Assembly: GCA_963798015.1 (NCBI GenBank)
Contig: CAWCSA010000019.1
Coordinates: 119,243-183,242, forward strand
DNA length: 64,000 nt
Source of the DNA: Roseiarcus sp963798015
Lineage (GTDB): Bacteria > Pseudomonadota > Alphaproteobacteria > Rhizobiales > Beijerinckiaceae
Direction: 5' to 3'
Shown here piece after piece: positions 18,558 to 27,306 of this stretch (within the stretch, counting starts at the first letter, position 1; every line of letters begins with the position of its first letter). The position numbers and the translations under genes were made by a program. The notes beneath the pieces were generated by a model. It saw only the letters and a list, made by a program, of their open reading frames with translations, searched no databases and was not told the DNA's origin.

Positions 18558-19157
18558 ATGGCAAAAACAAGCAAGACGAAAGGATTTGAGAAACTCAAAG
18601 ATCCTGAGAAATACCTTATCGCTGGCCCGGGGGGCGCCACCCATCAAACCGCCGATGCAACTCAGGGACCCCTCACGACCAATCAGGGCGTCGTCGTTGC
18701 GGACAATCAAAATACGCTGAAATCCGGCGAGCGGAGTCCGTCCCTCCTGGAAGATTTCGCCTTCCGGGAGGAGATGACCTATTTCGGTCACGAGCCAATT
18801 CCAGAACGCATCGTCCATGCCCTTCTCTCCGGGGCGCACGGCTATCTCGAGGTGACCAATCCGATTCCCCGTTTAACGAGAGCCTCGCTCCTCGCGGAGA
18901 AAGGCAAGAAAACAGCGGTGTTCGCGCCATCTCCAGCGCTCTTGCTCGACTGGATGCGGGACGCTCTGGGGCATCTGAAGGTGATCGGGTACACAGCGGC
19001 GGCTCAGCCCCTTTTTGTCAAGGGTGGCATCGCAGATGATCCGCACGAAGGCGTGATCGAACTCGACGCACGAGCCAGCATCAGGCGGTACATCGAGGCC
19101 GCAAAGCAGCAACTCGTGTGGGCTAGGGAGGATCGCCTGTCGGAAAGCAGAGCATGA
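18558..19157 (+). pseudogene. Catalase HPII (KatE) remnant lacking its heme core
   Basis: Residues about 38-115 match the N-terminal arm of large-subunit catalases (TTNQGVVVADNQNTL, LLEDFAFREEMTYFGHEPIP, ERIVHALLSGAHGYLEV). The region then jumps directly to the C-terminal flavodoxin-like tail (LLDWMRDALGHLKVIGYTAA, GVIELDARASIRRYIEAAKQ). The 400 or so residues of the catalytic barrel, with the heme-ligand Tyr, are gone, and the usual HARGS around the catalytic His reads HALLS. The frame is nevertheless open from ATG 18558 and its stop overlaps the next gene's ATG. No catalase activity is expected. Confidence 0.75.
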
Positions 19158-20323
19158 CCGGGATCAGCGCAGCCCCAGCGTCCGCCGACATCATCTCCCT
19201 CGCTGACGAACGCGCGTCGATCCACAGGCGACTTTTGCTACGGTCGGCGAGAGAGGTTGCGGAAAAGGCGTTCGCACGCGCCAGCGATTATGATGAGGAT
19301 GGCGCTTATCCGGCCGCTGATGTCGCCGCGGCCCACGAGGTGGGCCTGCTCACCGCCGTCTTGCCCGTGAAGTGCGGAGGGGCAGGGCTAACGGGTTTGT
19401 CCCTTAGCGAGGTCCTGCGCTCAATTGGTTCGGGCAGCTTGCCATTGGGGCGACTCTTTGAGGGGCATGTCAACGCGCTCGAGCTCGTGCTCCGCTACGG
19501 GAACCACCACCAGATCGAGCTGGTTGCGGAAGAAGCTCGGGCAGGCAACATGTTCGGCGTCTGGAACACAGACGACTCGAACGGTCTGCGCCTCATCCAC
19601 CGGCATGGGCGCTCCTGGCTCGAAGGTCGAAAAGTCCTGGCCTCGGGCGCTGGCCACATCGAACGTCCGCTCGTAACCGCGACCGATGAAGACGGGCGCC
19701 GATTGATGGTCCTGCCCAAGCTGGACACTTCCGGGCGCGCCGATCTTTCGGGTTGGACGGCGCAGGGCATGCGGGCTTCCGCAACCGGAGCCGTCGATTT
19801 CACCGGCGTCGAAATCGAGCCGATCGAGATCGTGGGCCGCGAGGGGGACTATGAGCGACAACCCTGGTTTTCCGCCGGCGCATGGCGTTTCGCCGCGGTG
19901 CACCTCGGCGGTATGGAGAGGCTATTCGATCTCCTTCGGCGGCATTTGCAGGAGACCAACCGCGGACAGGATCCTCACCAGGCGGCCCGTCTGGGCCTGG
20001 CTGCAACGGCCATGGAAACGGCGAGGCTCTGGGTCGCGCAGTCCGCGACGATCACCGAAGCTCCGTTGCGTTCGAGAGCGCCGGAGCAGCTTGTCGCCTA
20101 CGTCAATCTTGCGCGCCTTGCAGTGGAGGCTGCGGCTCTCGACCTTATGCAACTTGTCCAACGCTCGGTCGGGCTCCGCGCTTTCATGCGTCCGAACCCG
20201 ATCGAGCGCATATCGCGGGACCTTGCAACTTATCTTCGCCAGCCCGGTCCCGATCGCGCGCTGACAGATACGGCGGCATGGATACTCGCGCAGCCCGTAG
20301 GCGTGCAGGATCTGTGGCGATGA
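19154..20323 (+). CDS. Acyl-CoA dehydrogenase-like flavoprotein
   Basis: The 389-residue protein has the acyl-CoA dehydrogenase fold: an N-terminal helical domain (PAADVAAAHEVGLLTAVLPV, GGAGLTGLSLSEVLRSIG), a middle beta domain (GMRASATGAVDFTGVEIEP) and a C-terminal helical domain. It is divergent, and I cannot place the catalytic Glu with confidence. The start overlaps the catalase remnant and the stop overlaps the PIG-L gene (ATGA), so it is the first gene of a coupled three-gene plus-strand run. Its company (deacetylase, methyltransferase, glycosyltransferase) argues against ordinary fatty-acid oxidation and for a role in making or tailoring a small molecule or glycolipid. Confidence 0.8.
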   Translation: MTGISAAPASADIISLADERASIHRRLLLRSAREVAEKAFARASDYDEDGAYPAADVAAAHEVGLLTAVLPVKCGGAGLTGLSLSEVLRSIGSGSLPLGRLFEGHVNALELVLRYGNHHQIELVAEEARAGNMFGVWNTDDSNGLRLIHRHGRSWLEGRKVLASGAGHIERPLVTATDEDGRRLMVLPKLDTSGRADLSGWTAQGMRASATGAVDFTGVEIEPIEIVGREGDYERQPWFSAGAWRFAAVHLGGMERLFDLLRRHLQETNRGQDPHQAARLGLAATAMETARLWVAQSATITEAPLRSRAPEQLVAYVNLARLAVEAAALDLMQLVQRSVGLRAFMRPNPIERISRDLATYLRQPGPDRALTDTAAWILAQPVGVQDLWR

Positions 20324-21060
20324 CCGCCGGCGAACTCTTGGAAGCCGCGCATCGGTTCCCATTTAGCCCGATTCGGGAAAAGCTCGAAGCGCGGTCCTTC
20401 ATCGTGGTCGCGCCGCACCCTGACGATGAGAGTTTGGCCTGCGGCGGTCTAATCGCCGAAGCCTGCCGGCAGGGATTGCAAGGAAAGATCGTCATTGTCA
20501 GCGACGGCGTCGGCTCGCATCCGAACAGCAAAACCTATCCGTCGAACCGGCTGAAGTCTCTCCGCGAGGGGGAGGCAAGGCAAGCGGGCGCGGAGCTCGG
20601 GCTGAAACCCGAGGATATACTCTTCCTGGGCCTTCCAGATCGCTTCGTTCCCCCTGAAGGCGAAGAGGCCGAGCGCGCGATTGGCGTCATCGCTAATTGC
20701 GTGCGGGAAATCGGAGCCGAATCCCTTTTTGTCAGCTGGCGACACGATCCACATTGCGACCACGAGGCCTCCTATCGGATTGCACGCGAGGTTCAGCGCC
20801 GCGTCGGCGGATTCAGGCTGTTCGAGTATGTCGTCTGGGGACATACGCTCCCACCCTCGACTGAGGTTGATCCGATCCGTAGCGGGTTCAGGATCAGCAT
20901 CGATCAGGAGGCCATTGAGAAGAAGCGTCGCGCCATTGCCGCGCATCGCTCGCAGACAAGTGCCCTTATCGACGACGATCCCGGCGGATTTCTCCTCAGC
21001 CAGGTCGACCTGGCCCATTTCGATCTTCCGTATGAATTCTTCTTCGAAAGCGACGCATGA
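20320..21060 (+). CDS. PIG-L family deacetylase (LmbE-like)
   Basis: The 246-residue protein has the zinc-binding APHPDDESLACGG motif and the distal HCDHEAS histidine, as in N-acetylglucosamine deacetylases such as MshB. It removes an acetyl group from an amino-sugar-type substrate in the cytoplasm. ATG at 20320 overlaps the preceding stop, and its own stop overlaps the methyltransferase ATG. A much longer upstream in-frame extension exists but lies inside the dehydrogenase gene and is not real. Confidence 0.88.
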   Translation: MTAGELLEAAHRFPFSPIREKLEARSFIVVAPHPDDESLACGGLIAEACRQGLQGKIVIVSDGVGSHPNSKTYPSNRLKSLREGEARQAGAELGLKPEDILFLGLPDRFVPPEGEEAERAIGVIANCVREIGAESLFVSWRHDPHCDHEASYRIAREVQRRVGGFRLFEYVVWGHTLPPSTEVDPIRSGFRISIDQEAIEKKRRAIAAHRSQTSALIDDDPGGFLLSQVDLAHFDLPYEFFFESDA

Positions 21061-21641
21061 GCGAGCCGCGCCAAACACTCAGGCCCGAGTATTTTGACGC
21101 CCTCTACACGGCTGATCCCGATCCCTGGAATTTCGCAGCGAGCCCCTACGAGCGCGGCAAATACACGCTCACCCTAAACGCAATGCCGAGACCGCGTTAT
21201 CGATCAGCGCTCGAAGTGGGCTGCTCGATCGGCGTTTTGACCCGATCGCTTGCCTCGCGCTGCGACGCCCTGGTGGCAATCGACGCGGCCCCAACTCCGC
21301 TCGTCGAAGCGAGGCGTAGGTGCGTCGATTTGCCAGGGGTGCGCTTTGAGCAGATGTTTGTGCCCGCGCAGTGGCCGGACGGCGCATTTGAGCTCATCCT
21401 GCTCTCAGAAGTTGTCTACTATCTCAGTCTCGAGGATGTCAGTCGCCTCGCGGACAGAGTCACGCGTTCGTTGCCTAAGGGAGGTTCGGTGATCTTGGTC
21501 CATTGGACCGGTCCAACAGACTATCCCCTAAGTGGCGACGAGGCTGCCGCCCTCTTCATCGAGCAAATGGGTTCGACCTGCGTCGTCGAGCGCGCGGATA
21601 GGTATGCCGAATTTCGCCTCGACGTGTTGTCGCGCGCCTGA
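21057..21641 (+). CDS. NodS-like SAM-dependent methyltransferase
   Basis: The 194-residue protein has the NodS-family opening (DPDPWNFAASPYERGKY), SAM motif I (ALEVGCSIGVLTRSLA) and the acidic end of strand two (LVAIDAAP). NodS N-methylates a deacetylated chito-oligosaccharide in rhizobia. Here the partner is a PIG-L deacetylase rather than NodB, and no NodC-type synthase is seen, so this is not a nodulation locus. The 3' 114 bases overlap the end of the convergent glycosyltransferase gene. Confidence 0.86.
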   Translation: MSEPRQTLRPEYFDALYTADPDPWNFAASPYERGKYTLTLNAMPRPRYRSALEVGCSIGVLTRSLASRCDALVAIDAAPTPLVEARRRCVDLPGVRFEQMFVPAQWPDGAFELILLSEVVYYLSLEDVSRLADRVTRSLPKGGSVILVHWTGPTDYPLSGDEAAALFIEQMGSTCVVERADRYAEFRLDVLSRA

Positions 21642-22796
21642 GGCGCTTTCGCGGATCGAGGCGAGCGAACGACGCGCGATTGCTATCTGATCCGGCAATT
21701 CGGTCGGTCTCAGCAATTGGCGCACAAATAGCGGGCTTCGATCCTCGATGATGCTCCACGCAGCGCCGAATGCCGACTCTTTGAGGATGTCATTCACGTC
21801 GCGGGCCGAAATTTTGAGTTCGGCCGCCCATTCTTGATCGAGCGCGAGAAACCCCGCGGCACGCCGTCGTCGCAAACACCCCCGCCAGGAGGCGCGGGCT
21901 AACGCCGTGCCGAACGGCTCCAAGGCGTCGTCACAGAATGCGTCCGGCTCCCTGCTTCGGATCGCAAGGGTATCCGCCACGCCCCCGGGGGCGCGCCCAT
22001 TTGTTCGACCCGATGTAATCACGCGCGCAGTCGGGCAGTAACGGATCCTCGCATCCTGGCGCGAGAGCAAGGCAATCAGCGCTTTGTCCTCGCCAAGGGG
22101 GACGCGAGGAAGACGCCCGACACGGCAATAGGCCGTGCGGGTGATGCCAAGGCTCGCGGCCGACACCGTGGCGTGGTGTGGCCACGGATTGTGCTCAAGC
22201 GGATCGAGCAGCCACGACAATTCGGTGAGCAGTCGCTCGTACGCGTCCTCAAGAGCACCTCGCCGATGCAACGCCTCGGGTAAGAACTTGCCTTCGCCGT
22301 CGAGGTCGATGCGTCCGAGAACTGCCTCAGCGCCAGCCTCGATTGCGGAGAGGTTTTCCGCAATCCAATTCGGCGCCACTTGGCTGTCGGCGTCGGTAGT
22401 CAGGATGACGCCGCTTGCCTCATCTCGTTCTTCAAGCCAAGCCTCGGCAATATCCATCGCGGCTCGCCGAGCGTTGCCGGCGTGCGCGGATCCCGGAAGC
22501 AACGAGGCTTCGACAACACGGATGTCGAGCGACCAACTTTCTCCAAGCTTTCGAGCGAAGCTGGCGCTTTGATCGGTGCAATTGTTGGCGAACACGACAA
22601 TGCGCACCAACCCTGGCGGAATCGGTTGACCCAATCGGTCGCGCTGTTGAGCGAGAGCGCGCAAGCAGACCGGCAGGCGTTCTTCTTCGTCTTTGACGGG
22701 GATGGCAACAACGAAGCCCGGTCGGATGGCCGAGGCGAGCCCCGAAAACGGCGCGGGGAACGGGGCAGCACCTGCGCCAGATGGGTCGTCAAACAT
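21528..22796 (-). CDS. Family 2 glycosyltransferase
   Basis: The 422-residue protein has a GT-A N-terminal domain: FVVAIPVKDEEERLPVCLRAL, then VFANNCTDQSA, and the DxD-type motif ILTTDADSQVAPNWI. A helical C-terminal part follows. No membrane segments are evident, so it acts in the cytoplasm. It runs convergently with the methyltransferase gene and overlaps it by 114 bp, so both genes constrain the same DNA. With the deacetylase and methyltransferase it would complete a small sugar-modification pathway. Confidence 0.85.
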   Translation of the reverse strand: MFDDPSGAGAAPFPAPFSGLASAIRPGFVVAIPVKDEEERLPVCLRALAQQRDRLGQPIPPGLVRIVVFANNCTDQSASFARKLGESWSLDIRVVEASLLPGSAHAGNARRAAMDIAEAWLEERDEASGVILTTDADSQVAPNWIAENLSAIEAGAEAVLGRIDLDGEGKFLPEALHRRGALEDAYERLLTELSWLLDPLEHNPWPHHATVSAASLGITRTAYCRVGRLPRVPLGEDKALIALLSRQDARIRYCPTARVITSGRTNGRAPGGVADTLAIRSREPDAFCDDALEPFGTALARASWRGCLRRRRAAGFLALDQEWAAELKISARDVNDILKESAFGAAWSIIEDRSPLFVRQLLRPTELPDQIAIARRSLASIRESASGARQHVEAKFGIPIRALDDAGRTHLLDEEGGSLVAT

Positions 22797-23254
22797 CGAA
22801 ATTCCTGAAGGGGTAGAAAAGAGGTGCGGACCCCCGGCGAGGCGACGAACAACAGATCAGCCGCGATTAAGTTCCTAGCCGGCTCTGCTCGAGGAATTTG
22901 TCGGGCGTCAAGTTCGGCAAGGGGAACGACCTGGCTTGCGAAGCTTGCCATTTCGAGTGGGACCCTGTGGTCAGCTGATGCGAGCGATGAAATGTCCCCT
23001 TACCATTGCGCGCTCGCCCGTGCGCCCCAGAGGCCGGAACTGGGAAAATTCCTGCAGCCGCCTGGACGCGCGCAGCCGGGTCGATCTACCTCGACATTGT
23101 CCGACCGACCGGGTGTGAGGGCGTCAACCTCCTGCTGGCCGCGGCCGAAAGACAGGGTAGAGGATATTCGCATTCGAGCTCGGAATCGATTTCTCCGCAG
23201 CGAATAGCGAGCTTCCCGCCGCAATTGAAGATCTTGCGTGCGATGAGCCCACGT
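22797..23254. other. Intergenic region, no convincing gene
   Basis: Short frames here lack recognisable motifs or good ribosome binding sites. The region should contain the upstream part of the glycosyltransferase gene (minus strand). Confidence 0.4.
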
Positions 23255-24808
23255 TCACAGTGCGTTATTCTTGGCCCTTGCTTCTCTTAGTTGACGCTCC
23301 ATTGCCAACTCGGCGCGGAGGGACTCGTCGTCGCGACCAACAGTTGCAATGGCGAGTTCGCGCCCATCCCCCCGAATGCGAACGATGGCATTTCGACGAG
23401 AAAGATCACCTTCAACGATTAAATCGTCCCATTGCTCGGCATGCCCAACATAGCGGATCGAAAGGTCGAAATGCTTGGTCCAAAAAAAGGGAACCATCTG
23501 AAAAGGGCGGTCTGCGCCGAGCATATTTGACGCAGCCACTTGCCCCTGCCGCTCGGCCACCACCCAGTGCTCCACACGAATACTTTGCCCGCTGTGCGGG
23601 TCTGGCCAACGAACAATGTCGCCTGCGCCAAATATGCCCTCGGCGCTTGTCTTCAAACGAGAATCGACAACAAGGCCCCGATCAACCGCCAAGCCGGCCG
23701 CCTGGGCGATTTCAAGTCGTGGCTCTACGCCGACGCCAAGGATGACCAGGTCAGCGCTCACCTGTTGCCCGTTATCGAGCGCGATGCTGCGATCGTGGAT
23801 GCGCGTGACCTTCGAAGAGAGGCGTAGCGTTACGCCGTTGTGACGATGAACGTCGAGAATCAGATCTGACAAAGCGCGCCCGAATAAGGTCTCCATGGGG
23901 TGCGGTTCGGGCGCGATGACGCTCATGGACAGCCCGCGGCTGCGTAGAGAGGCAGCGCTTTCCAAAGCGATGAAACTTCCGCCGATGACCGCTACGTGCC
24001 GTACGTCCTTAAGCGCACCTAAAATGCGGCGGCAGTCCGCGAGCGAGCGCAACGTAACAACATGTGGCAATTCCGCGCCAGGCAAATCGATCCTGCGTGG
24101 CGCAGCCCCGGTCGCCAAGAGGAGTTTCGAGTAAGATCGGGTGACTCCATTCGCTAGCTGCAATCGTTTGTTCTCGACGTCAATGCTTTCGACATGCGCT
24201 TCCCCGTCGAAGTTGATCCCCATTGCGTCTAGCGAATGCCGCGCGATCGGCAGACGATCCTCTCCGAAACTTCCATCAAGATAGTCTTTGGTGAGAAGCG
24301 TTCGATCATAGGGAGCAGCGGCCTCGTCCGAGAACATGGCGATTTCCCCGCGCCATCCTTCGCGACGAAGCGTATCGGCGGCTGCGAAGCCAGCCGCTCC
24401 TCCTCCGACGATAATCATGACCTCTTCTTCCTCGCGCGCCAGGACGGCCGGGCTCGCGGGTGGTGCGGGCGTCGTCGCTGGCCTGACAGCAAAGCGGCCG
24501 TTTTCCAGATCAACCGGATAGGAGGTTAGCGTATCGAATGCCGGAGCAGCCGTCGCGGCTCCCGTGAGCAAATCGAAACAGGCATGATGCCACGGACAGC
24601 GGAGTGAGGTCCCTTCAATCAAACCTTCATTTAAAGGCGCGCCGAGGTGAGGGCAGGTCGCGCCATAAACCCGGATGACATCGCCGGCCCGCCAAACGAA
24701 AACTGGATCTTTTCCCACCCGACCAGACAGGATCTCTCCATCCGGAAGGATTTCCAGCGCTGTCCATTGCGTTAGATCGGTCTGGGTTTCTGGAGAGTTA
24801 TCGGTCAA
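23255..24808 (-). CDS. Rieske-domain FAD-dependent oxidoreductase (AIF/ferredoxin-reductase type)
   Basis: The 517-residue protein fuses an N-terminal Rieske domain (CPHLGAPLNEG and CPWHHACFDL give the two Cys and two His ligands, residues about 50-80) to a pyridine-nucleotide-disulfide reductase core. That core has the FAD motif IIVGGGAAGFAAAD, the NAD motif VAVIGGSFIALESAASL and the second FAD segment GIFGAGDIV. This is the human AIFL/Nfrl layout, also common in bacteria. It should pass electrons between NAD(P)H, FAD and the Rieske cluster in the cytoplasm; the partner is unknown. ATG at 24808. The following small genes are on the same strand upstream. Confidence 0.88.
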   Translation of the reverse strand: MTDNSPETQTDLTQWTALEILPDGEILSGRVGKDPVFVWRAGDVIRVYGATCPHLGAPLNEGLIEGTSLRCPWHHACFDLLTGAATAAPAFDTLTSYPVDLENGRFAVRPATTPAPPASPAVLAREEEEVMIIVGGGAAGFAAADTLRREGWRGEIAMFSDEAAAPYDRTLLTKDYLDGSFGEDRLPIARHSLDAMGINFDGEAHVESIDVENKRLQLANGVTRSYSKLLLATGAAPRRIDLPGAELPHVVTLRSLADCRRILGALKDVRHVAVIGGSFIALESAASLRSRGLSMSVIAPEPHPMETLFGRALSDLILDVHRHNGVTLRLSSKVTRIHDRSIALDNGQQVSADLVILGVGVEPRLEIAQAAGLAVDRGLVVDSRLKTSAEGIFGAGDIVRWPDPHSGQSIRVEHWVVAERQGQVAASNMLGADRPFQMVPFFWTKHFDLSIRYVGHAEQWDDLIVEGDLSRRNAIVRIRGDGRELAIATVGRDDESLRAELAMERQLREARAKNNAL

Positions 24809-24817
24809 AGACTTGCC

Positions 24818-24991
24818 TCAGCTGCCGCGACGCGAATTCGAGGGAAAACGGACCATGCCTGGAAAGTTCGATTTCCGAGTCGCTTCGTCAATGTCGGCGG
24901 GGACTTCGGGATCGAAGCGATATCTGGCATCAAGTGCGGCGGCATGGGTCACAAACTGCGCAAAGTAGCGAGGCCGCTTGCGGCTCGCCCT
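24818..24991 (-). other. Short protein-like frame, possible gene remnant
   Basis: Between two stops the minus strand encodes about 57 residues of non-repetitive sequence (PRYFAQFVTHAAALDARY, then FDPEVPADIDEATR). The only start is an internal GTG at 24952 without a clear ribosome site. It reads like the C-terminal end of a lost gene, but I do not recognise the family. Confidence 0.25.
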
Positions 24992-24999
24992 TTAACTTC

Positions 25000-25194
25000 T
25001 TACTTCTGCGACTGGCTCTTGGTATGTGCCTTTTCAGTGTGCTCGTGGGCCATCTTGGAATGATCTTGGGCCTTGGCTGACTCTTCGCGGCCCTTCGCGT
25101 GATCACCCTTTCCGGGGTGATCGGCGGCCATTTTATGGCTCTTAGCGGCGCTCTCGTGGTGTTCGGCGGCCTTGCTAGGCGCTTCCTTTGGCAT
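25000..25194 (-). CDS. Small Lys/His/Ala-rich protein
   Basis: The 64-residue, highly charged protein has heptad-like repeats of Ala, Lys and His (AAEHHESAAKSHKMAADH, then HSKMAHEHTEKAHTKS) and begins at ATG 25194 after a strong AAAGGAG site. It should be helical and soluble. Small proteins of this composition are common in Rhizobiales, often near stress genes, but have no defined function. The His content could bind metal; this is a guess. Confidence 0.7.
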   Translation of the reverse strand: MPKEAPSKAAEHHESAAKSHKMAADHPGKGDHAKGREESAKAQDHSKMAHEHTEKAHTKSQSQK

Positions 25195-25561
25195 CTGTTC
25201 TCCTTTGGTCTGCCTACGGCATTTTACAACGCTATGAGGAAAGGAGCTGTTCCCAGCTCAATCAGGCATCCGCGCCGAGATTGATGGGTGCGCGCGCCCG
25301 GCAATCTTTTTTTTCAAACCGGGTTTCGGACGAGTCCGCCCGCTTTGGAAGGGACGACGCGATTCACTTGCGATGCCCGAGGCGCTGGCCGCTCAGGGTA
25401 GGGCGCCGAACCGATGGCTTGCCGGACTCGATCAGGGGTAAGCCAGAGAGCGCTGCTCGTCCTCGGCCGGCAAGGTGGCCGCGAGGAAGTCGAGATTGAC
25501 CTCATCGCGGCGCTCCGCGGCGAGGCGACGATTGGACCGCTGTTGCCTGCGGGGTGAGCTC
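25195..25561. other. Intergenic region with an unassigned frame
   Basis: The region holds the presumed promoter of the small Lys/His-rich gene and, at 25432-25561, the tail of an open minus-strand frame ending in LAATLPAEDEQRSLAYP that I cannot assign. Nothing else is recognisable. Confidence 0.35.
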
Positions 25562-25860
25562 TCAAGTGCGGGTAGGTTTCCGCAATAGCCCCTCAAGCGC
25601 AGCCGCGAGCGCGACCTGAATCGAGGACTCGATAAGCGGTCGAACACTAATCCCGCCGGGTACGCGGTCGATAAGGTCTCCAGCTTTTTGCCAATCTCGT
25701 TGGAGAGCATTGTCGCTCCAGTTGCGACTTGCGATTGAGCGACGTCAACAAACTCTCGCCGTTTCGCCTCGGCTCGCTCCGGAAACACTTTTGTCGCGGA
25801 CTGGACGATGGACTCGGAAGATTCTCGGAACGGAGCGGTTACATGATGACGAGTTGCCAT
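25562..25860 (-). CDS. Small hypothetical protein, probable one-base frameshift
   Basis: ATG 25860 opens a frame encoding ESIVQSATKVFPERAEAKRR and GATMLSNEIGKK. At the A-run 25685-25689 the frame leaves sense. Adding one A continues it as AGDLIDRVPGGISVRPLIE and then QVALAAALEGLLRKPTRT, ending at 25562 (99 residues), which is far more protein-like than the uncorrected continuation to 25432. The protein is amphipathic and helical with no known domain. Confidence 0.45.
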
Positions 25861-25988
25861 GTGTCGGAGTTACCGAACATCGGATCCGTCGCGGCCTAAA
25901 CAATTACGGCCGCACAGCACGAGGCGGAGGCCATCAGCGACCAGAAGTGTACGCTTCGCACGAACGGCGGTGCGCGTTTATGACCTAA

Positions 25989-26885
25989 GAGTCCGTTTGA
26001 GAACACCTATTCGTGAGCAATTCGCCTGAGCAGGATGCTTCCGAGAGCGACGTGGATCATGGCTTCGGAACAGTCGATGCGTTCCTCGTAGTCACGCACG
26101 AGACGGCGCCATCGCGTCATCCATCCGAACGTTCGCTCGACGACCCATCGACGCGGCAGGACCTCGAAACCCTTAGCGGTGTCGGATCGCTTGACGATCT
26201 GGATAGTGAAATCGCGGAAGGCGGCCTTATCCATGAGTTGGGTGCGGTCATAGGCCCCGTCGGCGAACAGATGCTTCAGCCACGGCCAGCGCTTGCGGAC
26301 ACCGTCCAGGATCATTTGAGCCCCGGCGCTGTCGGAAATGTCGGCCGGAGTCAGATTGATCATCAAGAGTTGGCCATCGGTGTCGACGGCGATGTGGCGC
26401 TTGCGACCCACGATCTTCTTGCCCCCATCGTATCCCCTTGTTTTCGCTTCCGGAGCTTTGACCGACTGGCTGTCGATGACGCCCCCGGTTGGGCTTGCTT
26501 CGCGTCCCACGCGCTCTCGGTCGAGCATCAGCGCGACATCGTGGATCGTCTGAAACAGGAACCGACGCACGAATCGTCGAAACCACCAATAGACGGTCTG
26601 CCAGGGCGGGAAATCATTCGGCAGCATCCGCCATCCCCCGCCCGAACGCGCCATGTAACGGATTGCGTTCAACACCTCCCGCAAATCGACCTCGACAGGG
26701 CGCCCCGACTTCGACGCGCGAGGAAGAAAAGGCTCAATCCTCGCCCACTCCTCATCGGTCAAGTCGCTCGGATAACGCTTGGTCTTCTTCTCGATCTTGG
26801 CCATTCGGCCGCGCGTCGCTCGGGTCCACATCCCAAGCTTGAATCACAGCCGAAAAACCCTTTCAACCAGTTTTCAAACGGACTC
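25989..26885 (-). mobile_element. IS5-family insertion sequence (IS427-like group)
   Basis: Ends GAGTCCGTTTGAGAAC (left) and GAGTCCGTTTGAAAAC (right, reversed) flank one transposase gene. TAA occurs directly outside both ends (25986-25988 and 26886-26888), a TNA target duplication. The 897-bp element looks complete. Confidence 0.85.
26007..26831 (-). CDS. IS5-family transposase
   Basis: The 274-residue protein has a DUF4096-type N-terminus (DLTDEEWARIEPFLPRA, GRPVEVDLREVLNAIRYMAR) and the DDE core: VIDSQSVKAPEAK with the first Asp, LFADGAYDRTQL with the second, and WVVERTFGWMTRWRRLVRDYE with the Glu. It is a single intact frame, unlike the two-frame relative at 52.6-53.4 kb. Confidence 0.92.
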   Translation of the reverse strand: MWTRATRGRMAKIEKKTKRYPSDLTDEEWARIEPFLPRASKSGRPVEVDLREVLNAIRYMARSGGGWRMLPNDFPPWQTVYWWFRRFVRRFLFQTIHDVALMLDRERVGREASPTGGVIDSQSVKAPEAKTRGYDGGKKIVGRKRHIAVDTDGQLLMINLTPADISDSAGAQMILDGVRKRWPWLKHLFADGAYDRTQLMDKAAFRDFTIQIVKRSDTAKGFEVLPRRWVVERTFGWMTRWRRLVRDYEERIDCSEAMIHVALGSILLRRIAHE

Positions 26886-26983
26886 TAAGGGCAGTCTCTG
26901 CTCCAGACTAATTCCCGACACCGCCGCCCGCGTGTCGTTGAGCTCGGGACGCGGATGGAAATATGAGGTTTGGTGGTGAAGAT

Positions 26984-27082
26984 CGCGCCGAGCAGCAGGA
27001 AGTAGCGGTCATCAGTCGCGCGCTCGACGGCGTCCCAATCGAACAGCGGGTGATTGACGCGCGGTAGCCCGCAAAGCGTGAG
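26984..27082 (-). pseudogene. Displaced 99-bp fragment of actD
   Basis: The minus strand here is identical at 98 of 99 positions to 59441-59539 inside actD, including the stretch coding GLPRVNHPLFDWDAVERA. On one side it ends exactly at an IS6-type end (27083); on the other it changes to unrelated DNA (26886-26983, unassigned) that abuts the IS5 element. It is the flank of a former IS6 insertion in an actD copy, now about 32 kb from the intact gene. Confidence 0.85.
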
Positions 27083-27235
27083 GGCTCTGGTGCAAACGGC
27101 GTGAACACAGCATAATCGCCGGCAAATTGGTCGAACGATAGAGCTAACGATCGCACTGAAAATGGACGAACTTTTCAAAGGCCGCCATTTCGACCGGGAA
27201 ATCATCGTCCTCTGTGTCCGCTGGTATCTCCGCTA
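27083..27235 (+). mobile_element. IS6-family remnant, left end plus start of transposase
   Basis: GGCTCTGGTGCAAACGG at 27083 matches the IS6-type terminal repeat. ATG 27162 opens the transposase N-terminus (MDELFKGRHFDREI, then VLCVRWYLRY), which is cut after 25 codons by the IS21 element starting at 27236 and stops at 27251. The rest of the IS6 is missing. Confidence 0.75.
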
Positions 27236-27306
27236 TGTCGATTTCCGCTGAGATTTGACCCGGGGTTTCCATTGAGAACTGACCCGGCTTGATGATGGTT
27301 TCGGGT

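Noticed and set aside
19882..20319. Long N-terminal extension of the PIG-L deacetylase
   Set aside because: It lies inside the acyl-CoA-dehydrogenase-like gene in another frame; ATG 20320 fits the family start and the overlap pattern.
21057..21641. Nodulation (nod) locus
   Set aside because: NodS-like sequence alone; no NodA, NodB or NodC gene and no nod box was seen.
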